Below, one piece after another: positions 1 to 5,591 of a DNA stretch of 8,782 nucleotides. The first letter of the stretch is position 1. Every line of letters begins with the position of its first letter. Source of the stretch: Natronomonas sp. (GTDB lineage Archaea; Halobacteriota; Halobacteria; Halobacteriales; Haloarculaceae); assembly GCA_007135435.1 (NCBI GenBank), contig SLIW01000569.1, forward strand, positions 1-8,782. The letters are read 5' to 3'. Below the pieces are notes generated by a model. It worked only from the letters and a program-made list of their open reading frames with translations, searched no databases and was not told the origin of the DNA. Both the position numbers and the translations under genes were made by a program.

Positions 1-33
1 CCTCATCACATCCGTGTACGGGGGGCGAGTCGC

Positions 34-96
34 CGACTTCGGTTCCGACTACGACGACCTCCGTTTCGACAATGTCGACCTCCGTTTCGACTATTC
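34..96. repeat. Three tandem 21-bp repeats at the 3' end of the thioesterase gene
   Basis: Units start at 34, 55 and 76. Each begins with a 16-bp core of the form cgacYtcSgttYcgac. The cores at 55-70 and 76-91 are identical; the core at 34-49 differs at three positions. The last unit runs into the stop codon of the minus-strand thioesterase (91-93). Because 21 is a multiple of 3, an unrelated plus-strand reading gives a heptad-like DLRFDxx pattern, but nothing else supports coding there. The array looks like replication-slippage DNA in a gene tail. Confidence 0.8.
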
Positions 97-534
97 AGAC
101 TCACGATCCAGGTGCAGCGTCACGCGACCGACGGCGACCCGTCGTTCGCCCGACGGCGTGTCGGCGGTCACCTCGACCTCGACGACGCCCATCGACCGCC
201 CGGCCTTGACGACGGTCGCGTCGGCGGTCAGGTCCGCGGTCGCCGGCCGGAGGTAGGTGACGTTCAGGTCCGTGCTGGCGTGCGGCGTCGACAGGGGCTC
301 CTCGAGTACCGTCCGGATGGCGGCCCCACCGGCGTGGTCGATCAGCGTCGCCACCACGCCGCCCTGGAGCACGCCCGTCCCCGGGTTCGCGAGCGACTCG
401 TCGTAGGGGAGGGTGAGGCGAACCGAGCCCTCCTCCTGGTGGAGGATGGCGATACCGAGTCCCTGGAGGTGGTCGTGGTTATCCAGGAACCAGCGGTTGG
501 GATCGGACTCCGGGTCGGACTCCGCGTCGGTCAC
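91..534 (-). CDS. PaaI-family hotdog-fold acyl-CoA thioesterase
   Basis: A 147-residue cytoplasmic hotdog thioesterase, expected to hydrolyse an acyl- or aryl-CoA to free acid and CoA. The signature is GTGVLQGGVVATLIDHAGG at residues 52-70. It matches the PaaI-type helix, where a G-G pair (here 58-59) forms the oxyanion region and an acidic residue (D66) is catalytic. The usual H before GG is Q57. The second hotdog strand block, DLNVTYLRPA, is at 89-98 and the C-terminal strands end in VAVGRVTLHL. Length is typical for the family. The start chosen is a GTG (532-534), because the conserved region begins soon after it, the in-frame sequence upstream is Arg/Ser-rich and unlike the family, and a TATA box lies about 25 nt upstream. 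The gene is divergent from alaX. The substrate is unknown; DHNA-CoA is one speculative option because menB is nearby. Confidence 0.88.
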   Translation of the reverse strand: MTDAESDPESDPNRWFLDNHDHLQGLGIAILHQEEGSVRLTLPYDESLANPGTGVLQGGVVATLIDHAGGAAIRTVLEEPLSTPHASTDLNVTYLRPATADLTADATVVKAGRSMGVVEVEVTADTPSGERRVAVGRVTLHLDRESE

Positions 535-555
535 GGTCGCCGTTCGCCCCGACCC

Positions 556-562
556 TACATAA
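556..562 (-). promoter_or_regulatory. TATA box of the thioesterase gene
   Basis: Read on the minus strand the sequence is ttatgta. Its centre is about 25 nt upstream of the GTG start at 534. That spacing predicts a transcript starting at or next to the start codon (leaderless), which supports the GTG choice. Confidence 0.6.
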
Positions 563-576
563 CGACACCCGTCGTC

Positions 577-612
577 GACCGACCAACCAATTGACCGACC
601 GATCGGCCGACC
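577..612. repeat. Degenerate GACC tetranucleotide microsatellite between divergent promoters
   Basis: Nine successive 4-nt units can be read in phase: GACC, GACC, AACC, AATT, GACC, GACC, GATC, GGCC, GACC. The block lies between the thioesterase TATA box (556-562) and the weak alaX TATA-like box (626-631). It could be slippage DNA or a shared upstream regulatory region. Confidence 0.7.
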
Positions 613-625
613 GCGCATCCGTCGG

Positions 626-631
626 GTACTT
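626..631 (+). promoter_or_regulatory. alaX: Weak TATA-like box of alaX
   Basis: The sequence gtactt is centred about 30 nt before the ATG at 659. It is a poor match to a haloarchaeal TATA box but is the only candidate at the right distance. An SD-like ggagg (652-656) ends only 2 nt before the ATG, too close to be a normal ribosome binding site. Confidence 0.3.
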
Positions 632-658
632 GGTCGCCCGGTGAGAACCCGGGAGGCG

Positions 659-1384
659 ATGACGGAACTGCGGTACCTCCCGGACGCGGACGGCGTGACG
701 CGCTTCTCGGCGACGGTGACCGAGGCGACCGACGAGTACGTGGTCCTGGACGGCACGTACTTCTACCCCGAGGGCGGGGGACAGCCGGGCGACAGCGGCG
801 TCCTCGAGTGGGACGGGGGACGCGCCGAGGTGGTCGACGCCCGGAAGGACCACGGCGACGTCAGGCACGTCGTCGGATCGATGGAGGGGACGCCTCCAGC
901 GGCCGGCACCGAGGTCGAGGCCCGCATCGACGAGGCCCGGCGCGATCGCCTCCGTCGCATGCACACCGCCCAGCACGTCGTCTCCCGCGTCGTCCTCGAC
1001 GAGTTCGGCGCCTCGACCGCCGGCAACCAGATCTACGAGGACCGCTCGCGGATCGACTTCGAGCCGGCGGACTTCGCCGACGAGGACCTCGCCACGATCG
1101 AGGCGCTGAGCAACGAGGCGATCGAGCGGGACCTCCCGGTCCGCAAGGAGGAGCGACCCCGCGACCGCGTGGAGGCGGAGGTCGACGAGGGCCGTGCGCT
1201 CCTGCACCTCATCCCCGAGTCGGTCGATCCACTCCGCGTCGTGGAGGTCGAGGGCTTCGACGTCTGCCCCTGCGGGGGGACGCACGTCGACCGGCTCGGC
1301 GAGATCGGCCGGATCCGGATCACCGACTGTGTCTCGAAGGGCGCCGACGTCGACCGGGTCGAGTTCGAGCTGGACGATCGCTGA
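659..1384 (+). CDS. alaX: AlaX-type alanyl-tRNA editing hydrolase
   Basis: A 241-residue free-standing relative of the AlaRS editing domain. It hydrolyses mischarged Ser- (or Gly-) tRNA(Ala) in the cytoplasm, protecting translation fidelity. The N-terminal beta-barrel part has PEGGGQPGDSG at 37-47, the GGGQ motif of AlaX/AlaRS. The zinc site is visible as HTAQH (H102, H106) and CGGTH (C215, H219), so all four expected ligands are present. The length fits the medium form (AlaX-M): no catalytic aminoacylation domain and no C-terminal C-Ala domain. The ATG at 659 was preferred over the GTG at 641 because the family-like sequence begins with MTELRYLPDADGVTRF and the six extra residues add nothing recognisable. 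It stands alone, with about 240 nt of repeat-rich DNA before the next gene. Confidence 0.95.
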   Translation: MTELRYLPDADGVTRFSATVTEATDEYVVLDGTYFYPEGGGQPGDSGVLEWDGGRAEVVDARKDHGDVRHVVGSMEGTPPAAGTEVEARIDEARRDRLRRMHTAQHVVSRVVLDEFGASTAGNQIYEDRSRIDFEPADFADEDLATIEALSNEAIERDLPVRKEERPRDRVEAEVDEGRALLHLIPESVDPLRVVEVEGFDVCPCGGTHVDRLGEIGRIRITDCVSKGADVDRVEFELDDR

Positions 1385-1506
1385 GACTGCGCGGCACGAT
1401 CCCACCCGAGAGGTCCACGTCCGGCGGTGGGCGGTGGTCGAAGCGCGTTCAGTGGTCCGCGATGGGCGATCTGCGGTCATTGGTCGGTGGAAGCCGTTCC
1501 GCAGTC

Positions 1507-1562
1507 GCGGGTCGGTGGTGGCCAGTCGACGGTGGCGGGTCGGCGGTGGCCAATCGGCGGTA
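1507..1562. repeat. Tandem 28-bp imperfect duplication
   Basis: Copies at 1507-1534 and 1535-1562 match at about 24 of 28 positions. The block sits in the 239-nt gap between alaX and the SDR gene. The wider stretch from about 1425 is biased to ggtcggtgg/ggcggtgg words and looks like older, decayed repeats of the same kind. Confidence 0.75.
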
Positions 1563-1594
1563 GACAGCCGCCGTCGACGACCGCAGATCGACCA

Positions 1595-1599
1595 TTTAT
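1595..1599 (+). promoter_or_regulatory. TATA box of the SDR gene
   Basis: An AT-rich catttatg island in very GC-rich surroundings, centred 27 nt before the ATG at 1624. This is the classical spacing for a leaderless haloarchaeal transcript. Confidence 0.7.
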
Positions 1600-1623
1600 G
1601 CTCCGGGCGCCCGCAGTCGCCGT

Positions 1624-2382
1624 ATGCGATTCGAAGACCAGACGGTGTTCATCACCGGCGCGGGGTCGGGCCTCGGCCGGGCGGCGGCGGAGCGCTTCGG
1701 CGCGGAGGGGGCGACGGTCGTCGCGGCTGACGTGGACGCCGACGCCGCTGGCGAGACGGTCGACCGGCTCGCGGACGCCGGCGTCCGGGCGACCGCCCAC
1801 GAGCTGGACGTCCGCGACGCCGAGGAGTTCGCGGCCGCGATCGAGGCGACGGTCGAGACCCACGGACTCGACGTCGTCCTCAACAACGCGGGGATCGTCC
1901 ACGACCGCGTCGCGGTGGAGTCGATCGACGACGACGTCTACGAACAGGTGGTGGGGGTCAACGTGACGGGGGTCTGGAACGGCACCCGGGCGGCCATCCC
2001 GTACCTGAAGGAACAGGGATCGGGCGCCATCGTGAACACGGCCTCCCTGGCTGGGGTCATCGGGGCACCGAAGCTCTCCGCGTACTCCCTCAGCAAGGGC
2101 GCGGTCGTCAACTTCACCCGGGCGGTCGCTGCGGAGGTCGGCCCGCACGGCGTGCGGGTGAACGCGGTCTGTCCGGGCGTCACGGACACGCCCATGCCGC
2201 GGGAGGGGATGACCGACGAGGAGTGGGCAGCCGTCCGTGACCAGATGGCCGAGCAGTACCCGCTTCGCCGGCTGGGTCGCCCCGAGGACGTCGCGAACGC
2301 GATGTGCTTCCTCGCGAGCGACGAGGCGGACTGGATCACCGGCGAGGCCCTCGTCGTCGACGGTGGCTTCTCCTGCGCCTGA
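1624..2382 (+). CDS. Classical short-chain dehydrogenase/reductase (FabG-like, NAD type)
   Basis: A 252-residue SDR with one Rossmann domain, expected to oxidise an alcohol or reduce a ketone or 3-oxoacyl thioester using NAD(H). Visible motifs are the cofactor loop TGAGSGLG (11-18), D36 at the end of the second beta strand (typical of NAD preference), the NNAG motif (87-90), and the full tetrad N113, S141, Y154 and K158 (YSLSK). PGVTDTPM at 184-191 and the C-terminal ITGEALVVDGGFS at 238-250 are standard for FabG-like members. The length is exactly usual. Start and TATA box agree. It is a single-gene unit. The substrate cannot be read from sequence; a 3-hydroxyacyl-CoA/3-oxoacyl role is possible given the phasin-like gene about 1 kb away, but sugar or alcohol dehydrogenase is equally open. 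Confidence 0.95.
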   Translation: MRFEDQTVFITGAGSGLGRAAAERFGAEGATVVAADVDADAAGETVDRLADAGVRATAHELDVRDAEEFAAAIEATVETHGLDVVLNNAGIVHDRVAVESIDDDVYEQVVGVNVTGVWNGTRAAIPYLKEQGSGAIVNTASLAGVIGAPKLSAYSLSKGAVVNFTRAVAAEVGPHGVRVNAVCPGVTDTPMPREGMTDEEWAAVRDQMAEQYPLRRLGRPEDVANAMCFLASDEADWITGEALVVDGGFSCA

Positions 2383-2389
2383 GCGGATT

Positions 2390-2448
2390 CTGTCGTTCGT
2401 CCGCTGTCGTTCGTTCGCAACCGTTCGTTCGGAGCCGTTCGTTCGTCC
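2390..2448. repeat. Four GTTCGTTCG-type units downstream of the SDR gene
   Basis: Units begin at 2390, 2404, 2421 and 2435 (periods 14, 17, 14), each built around tcgttcgttcg. They start 8 nt after the SDR stop codon, in the 286-nt gap between convergent genes. The rest of that gap (2449-2668) shows no gene and no T-rich terminator that I can see. Confidence 0.7.
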
Positions 2449-2668
2449 CCATCTGGTGTCGCCCAGTCTACCGATCGATACGCTGAATGGGGACGATGGG
2501 ACCGCGCAGACCAGGACCGAAGAGACCGTGCTCAAAGGGATGGCCGGGATCACGCGGTACAGGGTCGACGGGACCGCACGGAAACGAGACGAGGGACTGG
2601 TAGACGGGGAACCCCGTCGTGGCGTCGGTTCCCGGTTAGTAATGACGGGAGCAGGTGGACGACGACGT

Positions 2669-3037
2669 TCAGTCGTCGCGGGTCTGGGCGCTCCGCGTCA
2701 GGGTCTCGAACGCGATCGGATCCTCCCACAGCTCGTGGAGCGTGCCGGCGGCGAGGAAGCGCGTCGGCGCCACGACCCACTCGCTGGTGGCGGCCGAGTC
2801 CGGCGGCGGGGCGTCGGCGGCGAACCACCAGGCGACGTATCTGCCGTCGTCGAGGCGGGCGGTGGGGTAGGTCTCCGACTCCACCAGGATGTCGATGCGC
2901 GTGCCAGAATCCACCGAGGGGCCCTCGTCGGCCGCCGCGTCGACGCTCACCTCGATCGGGACGTGTCCCTCCTCGCCGGCCGGCTCCGTGGCGACCGGCG
3001 ACGGCACCTCGAATCGGGGCATCTCGCGTGGCGACAT
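2669..3037 (-). CDS. Small acidic hypothetical protein
   Basis: A 122-residue protein that I do not recognise. It is acidic and has no signal peptide, membrane segment or Cys cluster. The central part (about 45-70) alternates hydrophobic residues as in beta strands (RIDILVESETYPTARLDDGR), followed by YVAWWFAADAPP and a helical-looking FLAAGTLHELWEDPIAFETL near 93-112. Amino-acid and codon use are like its neighbours, which favours a real gene. The ATG at 3037 has an AT-rich TATA candidate about 34 nt upstream; a second in-frame ATG five codons in (MPRFEVPSPV) is an alternative start. It is convergent with the SDR gene and has its own promoter, so no partner can be inferred. Confidence 0.65.
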   Translation of the reverse strand: MSPREMPRFEVPSPVATEPAGEEGHVPIEVSVDAAADEGPSVDSGTRIDILVESETYPTARLDDGRYVAWWFAADAPPPDSAATSEWVVAPTRFLAAGTLHELWEDPIAFETLTRSAQTRDD

Positions 3038-3066
3038 TGTCGGGGGCGGGACCTATGACGACCAGT

Positions 3067-3075
3067 CATATAAAC
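3067..3075 (-). promoter_or_regulatory. TATA box of the hypothetical gene, near-symmetrical
   Basis: The + strand reads catataaac, so the minus strand reads gtttatatg. It is centred about 34 nt before the ATG at 3037, which predicts a leader of a few nt. The element is nearly symmetrical and could also fire towards the right. Confidence 0.5.
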
Positions 3076-3168
3076 ACCGGTCGGTCAGGCGTCTGACGTC
3101 CCCGGATTATGTCCGTCGAAGATGTTGGTGTCTCGCAGGCCGCCCTCCGTCGGACCGGCGCGTCCAGG

Positions 3169-3222
<54 letters not shown>

Positions 3223-3280
3223 GTCCGCCACGACGCCCACAGTTCTGGCTGTCGCGCCTGGACTGCCTCTCGGATTATCG

Positions 3281-3286
3281 AAAAAA
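3281..3286 (-). terminator. Possible T-rich terminator of the phasin-like gene
   Basis: Six A on the plus strand give TTTTTT on the minus strand about 115 nt after the phasin-like stop codon, in the only AT-rich patch of this gap. Archaeal termination often uses U-runs without a hairpin. The distance is rather long, so the call is tentative. Confidence 0.3.
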
Positions 3287-3300
3287 TGTATGGGCATACA
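3287..3300. promoter_or_regulatory. TGTATG-GG-CATACA palindrome in an AT-rich island
   Basis: A perfect 6-bp inverted repeat with a 2-bp centre, flanked by A6 on the left and gaaaat on the right. A 2-nt loop makes an RNA hairpin poor, so a protein-binding DNA dyad is more natural. No gene start lies at a suitable distance on either strand, and its target is unclear. Confidence 0.4.
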
Positions 3301-3399
3301 GAAAATGTGGAGAGAACCCCCGGGTTACAGCCCCGGTAGGTGGTGCTCGCGTCGTCCGTGTTCGGGGATCGCTGGCTCGATCTGGATATGCGGATCCGA

Positions 3400-4065
3400 T
3401 CAGGCGCTGGCGTCGACGTCGGTATCGTCCGCGTCGGGGGCTTCGGCGGCGTCCTGGACGCGCTCGGTGACGTCCTCGACGCGGCGCTGGAAGCTGTCGG
3501 CGCCCTCCTCGAGCTGCTCCTGGATGCCGTCGAACTGTTCCTCGAGGCGCTCCTGGAACTCGTCTCCGCGGGCCTCGAGCTCGTCCTGGAGGTCCTGGAT
3601 CTGCCCTTCGAGGTCCTCGAGGGCCTCGACCGTCTGGGCCTCGAGGTCATCGTGGGCCTCGAGGACGGACTCGACCTGGGACTCGAGCTGTTCCAGGAAG
3701 TCACCGAGGAACTCGTCGACCGAGTCCGCGCCGTCGCGGAGGTTCTCCTCGAGCTGGTCGAGGGCCTCGTGCTGACTCTCCTCGAGCGTGTCGAGCTGCT
3801 CGTCGACCGTCTCCCGGACGTCGGCCAGGACGTCCTGGTCGCCGGGAACGACCGCCTCGATGGCGTCGAAGTAGGTCTCGAAGCCCGTGCGGACGAGGTC
3901 GGTGCTCCGATCGGTGGCGTCCCGGGCGGGGTCGATGCCCTCGACGAACCGCGCGTTGAGGTCCCGCTGGATGTCGACGCCGTTCTGGATGAGGTCCTGG
4001 GTCCCCTCGATCGTGCTGCGCTGGAGGTCGAAGACCATCCGAACAGGTGAGTCGTTCTGGCTCAT
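3400..4065 (-). CDS. Phasin-like coiled-coil protein
   Basis: A 221-residue, very acidic, all-helical protein with no Cys, signal peptide or membrane span. Residues 8-75 (MVFDLQRSTIEGTQDLIQ onward) are amphipathic and resemble the phasin-like domain of haloarchaeal proteins that coat polyhydroxyalkanoate granules or other hydrophobic surfaces. Residues about 78-205 form an almost unbroken coiled coil of Leu/Val heptads with Glu, Gln and Asp. The tail (208-221) is Ala/Asp-rich and probably disordered. The expected role is granule-surface coating or an oligomeric scaffold. The start is fixed by a strong TATA box about 30 nt upstream. No PHA synthase (phaE/phaC) is in the window, so the phasin call rests on composition and remembered resemblance; a generic coiled-coil stress or scaffold protein is the alternative. 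Its promoter is the most elaborate in the window. Confidence 0.7.
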   Translation of the reverse strand: MSQNDSPVRMVFDLQRSTIEGTQDLIQNGVDIQRDLNARFVEGIDPARDATDRSTDLVRTGFETYFDAIEAVVPGDQDVLADVRETVDEQLDTLEESQHEALDQLEENLRDGADSVDEFLGDFLEQLESQVESVLEAHDDLEAQTVEALEDLEGQIQDLQDELEARGDEFQERLEEQFDGIQEQLEEGADSFQRRVEDVTERVQDAAEAPDADDTDVDASA

Positions 4066-4067
4066 TG

Positions 4068-4077
4068 TATCTAGATA
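4068..4077. promoter_or_regulatory. Palindrome TATCTAGATA at the predicted start of the phasin-like transcript
   Basis: A perfect 10-bp palindrome between the TATA box (4091-4098) and the ATG (4065). Counting about 27 nt from the TATA centre places transcription start near 4068, so a bound protein here would block initiation. It is an operator candidate by position only. Confidence 0.4.
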
Positions 4078-4090
4078 ATAGTTGGGAAGC

Positions 4091-4098
4091 TATATAAG
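4091..4098 (-). promoter_or_regulatory. Strong TATA box of the phasin-like gene
   Basis: The + strand reads tatataag (minus strand cttatata), centred about 30 nt upstream of the ATG at 4065. It is the best TATA match in the window. Confidence 0.75.
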
Positions 4099-4102
4099 AG
4101 TT

Positions 4103-4132
4103 ACCATCAAAAACCATTCGATACCATCAAAT
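4103..4132. promoter_or_regulatory. Three 10-bp phased repeats directly upstream of the phasin-like TATA box
   Basis: Units are accatcaaaa (4103), accattcgat (4113) and accatcaaat (4123). On the minus strand each ends in gatggt or aatggt, and a fourth, inverted copy (ttcgatggt) is at 4136-4144. A 10-bp period puts the copies on the same face of the helix, next to the BRE/TATA, as expected for cooperative binding of an activator or repressor. The regulator is unknown. Confidence 0.55.
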
Positions 4133-4372
4133 GTCGTTCGATGGTTCCAGAGGGAGAAATTCTGATAGACGGTCGCGGCTGGATGGGCCGACGTATCACT
4201 GCTGGACATCGCGGATGGGAGAGAGACCCGATCGTCTCAGCGGTGGATCGTCGATCGTTTGGCTCGTCAGGTATCTCGGTCTCGAGGAGTTGGCGGTCAC
4301 CTGCCCCTTCGGGTCCCGTTCTCCTCGCTCGAATCACCGGGTCCTGCTCACCGAGCTGAGCGCAACCGGCCC

Positions 4373-4441
4373 GGTGAATTCTGGACCCGTTCTCCGGGGT
4401 GAACTCACCCGCCCTGGTGAACTCTGGACCCGTTCTCCGGG
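4373..4441. repeat. 26-bp direct repeat pair around a palindrome, just downstream of menB
   Basis: Copies at 4373-4398 and 4416-4441 differ at one base (gaattc versus gaactc), with a 43-bp period. The spacer contains a perfect inverted repeat, GGGTGA-AC-TCACCC, at 4397-4410. The right copy ends 6 nt from the menB stop codon, so the unit lies in the menB 3' untranslated region. It may affect 3' end formation or be a tandem duplication. Confidence 0.85.
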
Positions 4442-4447
4442 CCGGGC

Positions 4448-5416
4448 TCAGTAGAACCAGTCGAACGACTCGAAGTCGGGGTCACGGTCCTCGTTGAAGG
4501 CGTCGCGGCCCTCCTGGGCTTCCGCGGTCATGTAGCCGAGGCGGGTGGCCTCGCCCGCGAACACCTGCTGGCCGATCAGGCCGTCGGTGTCCATGTTGAA
4601 GGCGTACTTCAGCATCCGGATGGCCATCGGTGACTTCGCGCAGATCGTCTCGGCCCACTCGTGGGCCACCGCCTCGAGGTCGGCGTGCGGGACGGCCTCG
4701 TTGGCCATCCCCATCTCCACGGCCTCCTCGGCGGAGTAGGTCTTCCCGAGGAAGAACACCTCGCGGGCCCGCTTCTGGCCGACCTGGTTGGCCAGGTACG
4801 CCGAGCCGAAGCCGGCGTCGAAGGAGGCCACGTCTGGGTCGGTCTGGAGGAACTTCGCGTGCTCCGCGGAGGCGAGGGTCATGTCGCAGACGACGTGCAG
4901 CGAGTGGCCGCCGCCGACGGCCCACCCCGGCACGACCGCCACGACTGGCTTGGGGATGTGCCTGATGAGCCGCTGGACCTCGAGGATGTGGAGGCGCGGG
5001 GCAGCCTGTCGTTCGGACTCGGGGACCGAGTGGTCGTCATGTTCGACGTGACGGACGTCGTCCCCTACATCGACCGTGATCTCGTCCGCATCCACATCAT
5101 CGTCTCCGTCCGCGTACTCGTAGCCGGCGTCCCCCCGGATGCGCTGGTCGCCGCCCGAGCAGAACGCCCAGCCGTCGTCCTTCGGCGAGGGGCCGTTCCC
5201 GGTGAGGAGCACGCAGCCGACGTCGGTCTGGCGTTTCGCGTGGTCGAGGGCCGTGTAGAGCTCGTCGACCGTCTCGGGACGGAAGGCGTTGCGCACCTCG
5301 GGGCGGTCGAAGGCGATGCGGACGGCGCCGGTCTCCGTCGACCGGTGGTAGGTGAGGTCCTCGAACGCCTCCGTGACCGGCTCCCAGCGGTCCGGCTCGA
5401 ACAGTTCGGACACCAT
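4448..5416 (-). CDS. menB: 1,4-dihydroxy-2-naphthoyl-CoA synthase (MenB)
   Basis: A 322-residue crotonase-fold enzyme that cyclises o-succinylbenzoyl-CoA to DHNA-CoA in menaquinone synthesis, in the cytoplasm. MenB hallmarks are AFCSGGDQRIRG (84-95, first oxyanion Gly), GWAVGGGHSLH (164-174), SFDAGFGSAYLANQVGQK (198-215), YMTAEAQEGRDAF (305-317) and the C-terminal DRDPDFESF ending in Y322. QTD at 191-193 places Asp193 where type II (bicarbonate-independent, mycobacterial-like) MenB carries Asp; type I enzymes such as E. coli have Gly. Residues about 101-140 form an extra Asp/His-rich loop, roughly 25 residues longer than the M. tuberculosis protein as I recall it. The ATG at 5416 is preferred to one 24 codons upstream because of the family N-terminus (WEPVTEAFEDLTYHR) and an upstream T-run at TATA position. 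No other men gene is in the window. Confidence 0.95.
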   Translation of the reverse strand: MVSELFEPDRWEPVTEAFEDLTYHRSTETGAVRIAFDRPEVRNAFRPETVDELYTALDHAKRQTDVGCVLLTGNGPSPKDDGWAFCSGGDQRIRGDAGYEYADGDDDVDADEITVDVGDDVRHVEHDDHSVPESERQAAPRLHILEVQRLIRHIPKPVVAVVPGWAVGGGHSLHVVCDMTLASAEHAKFLQTDPDVASFDAGFGSAYLANQVGQKRAREVFFLGKTYSAEEAVEMGMANEAVPHADLEAVAHEWAETICAKSPMAIRMLKYAFNMDTDGLIGQQVFAGEATRLGYMTAEAQEGRDAFNEDRDPDFESFDWFY

Positions 5417-5441
5417 TGTCTGGTCTGGGTCGGGCGTCGCC

Positions 5442-5447
5442 AAAAAT
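5442..5447 (-). promoter_or_regulatory. menB: TATA-like T-run of menB
   Basis: The minus strand reads attttt, centred about 29 nt before the menB ATG at 5416. It is the only AT-rich patch upstream and supports that start. Confidence 0.5.
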
Positions 5448-5560
5448 CCACCCGAACGCGCGAAGAAGCTCGTCCTGGCTCCACGCACCCGAACGCCATG
5501 TTGCTCGGGTGGCCTTCGTCAGTCCCACCGAGCGCCGATACGCGTCGTCTGGGCAGAGGG

Positions 5561-5566
5561 TATACG
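5561..5566 (+). promoter_or_regulatory. TATA box of the beta-propeller lipoprotein gene
   Basis: The sequence gtatacg is centred about 29 nt upstream of the ATG at 5592, giving leaderless spacing. With the menB box it defines a 175-nt divergent promoter region (5417-5591). Confidence 0.55.
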
Positions 5567-5591
5567 GTCGTCGGGCCGCAAGGTCCTGGAC

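Larger units (their letters stand above)
4066..4447. other. Gene-free stretch between phasin-like gene and menB
   Basis: 382 nt. The left 80 nt hold the phasin-like promoter complex. The middle (about 4145-4370) shows no convincing gene; frames on both strands are rich in Ser and Arg, unlike the acidic proteins around them. The right end holds a 26-bp repeat pair and an inverted repeat just past the menB stop. Confidence 0.6.

Noticed and set aside
641..658. GTG start six codons upstream for alaX
   Set aside because: It adds no family-like sequence, and the ATG at 659 agrees better with the TATA-like box and the AlaX N-terminus.
535..756. 74-codon N-terminal extension of the thioesterase reading frame
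   Set aside because: It overlaps the start of alaX on the other strand, is Arg/Ser-rich and unlike PaaI proteins, and bypasses a well-placed TATA box and GTG start.
479..1480. Long minus-strand frame (333 codons) opposite alaX
   Set aside because: It is the antisense shadow of a clear AlaX gene in GC-rich DNA and has no recognisable domain.
1477..2553. 358-codon minus-strand frame opposite the SDR gene
   Set aside because: An antisense shadow of a gene with all SDR motifs; its ends consist of intergenic repeats.
2660..2678. 7-bp hairpin with the stop codon of the hypothetical gene in its loop
   Set aside because: The stem is only a GAC/GTC repeat, common by chance in this composition, and no U-run follows.
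4373..4441. Insertion sequence or attachment-site remnant
   Set aside because: The two copies are direct repeats with only 17 bp between them; there are no transposase fragments, terminal inverted repeats or integrase.
4131..4454. Plus-strand frames in the phasin-menB gap (107 and 72 codons)
   Set aside because: Ser/Arg/Gly-rich, one runs into the end of menB, and no domain is visible.
5417..5488. 24-codon N-terminal extension of menB
   Set aside because: It includes the TATA-like T-run, has no MenB similarity, and the internal ATG matches the family.
5352..5591. 80-codon extension of the lipoprotein frame
   Set aside because: It overlaps the divergent menB gene and would bury the Tat signal and lipobox inside the protein.
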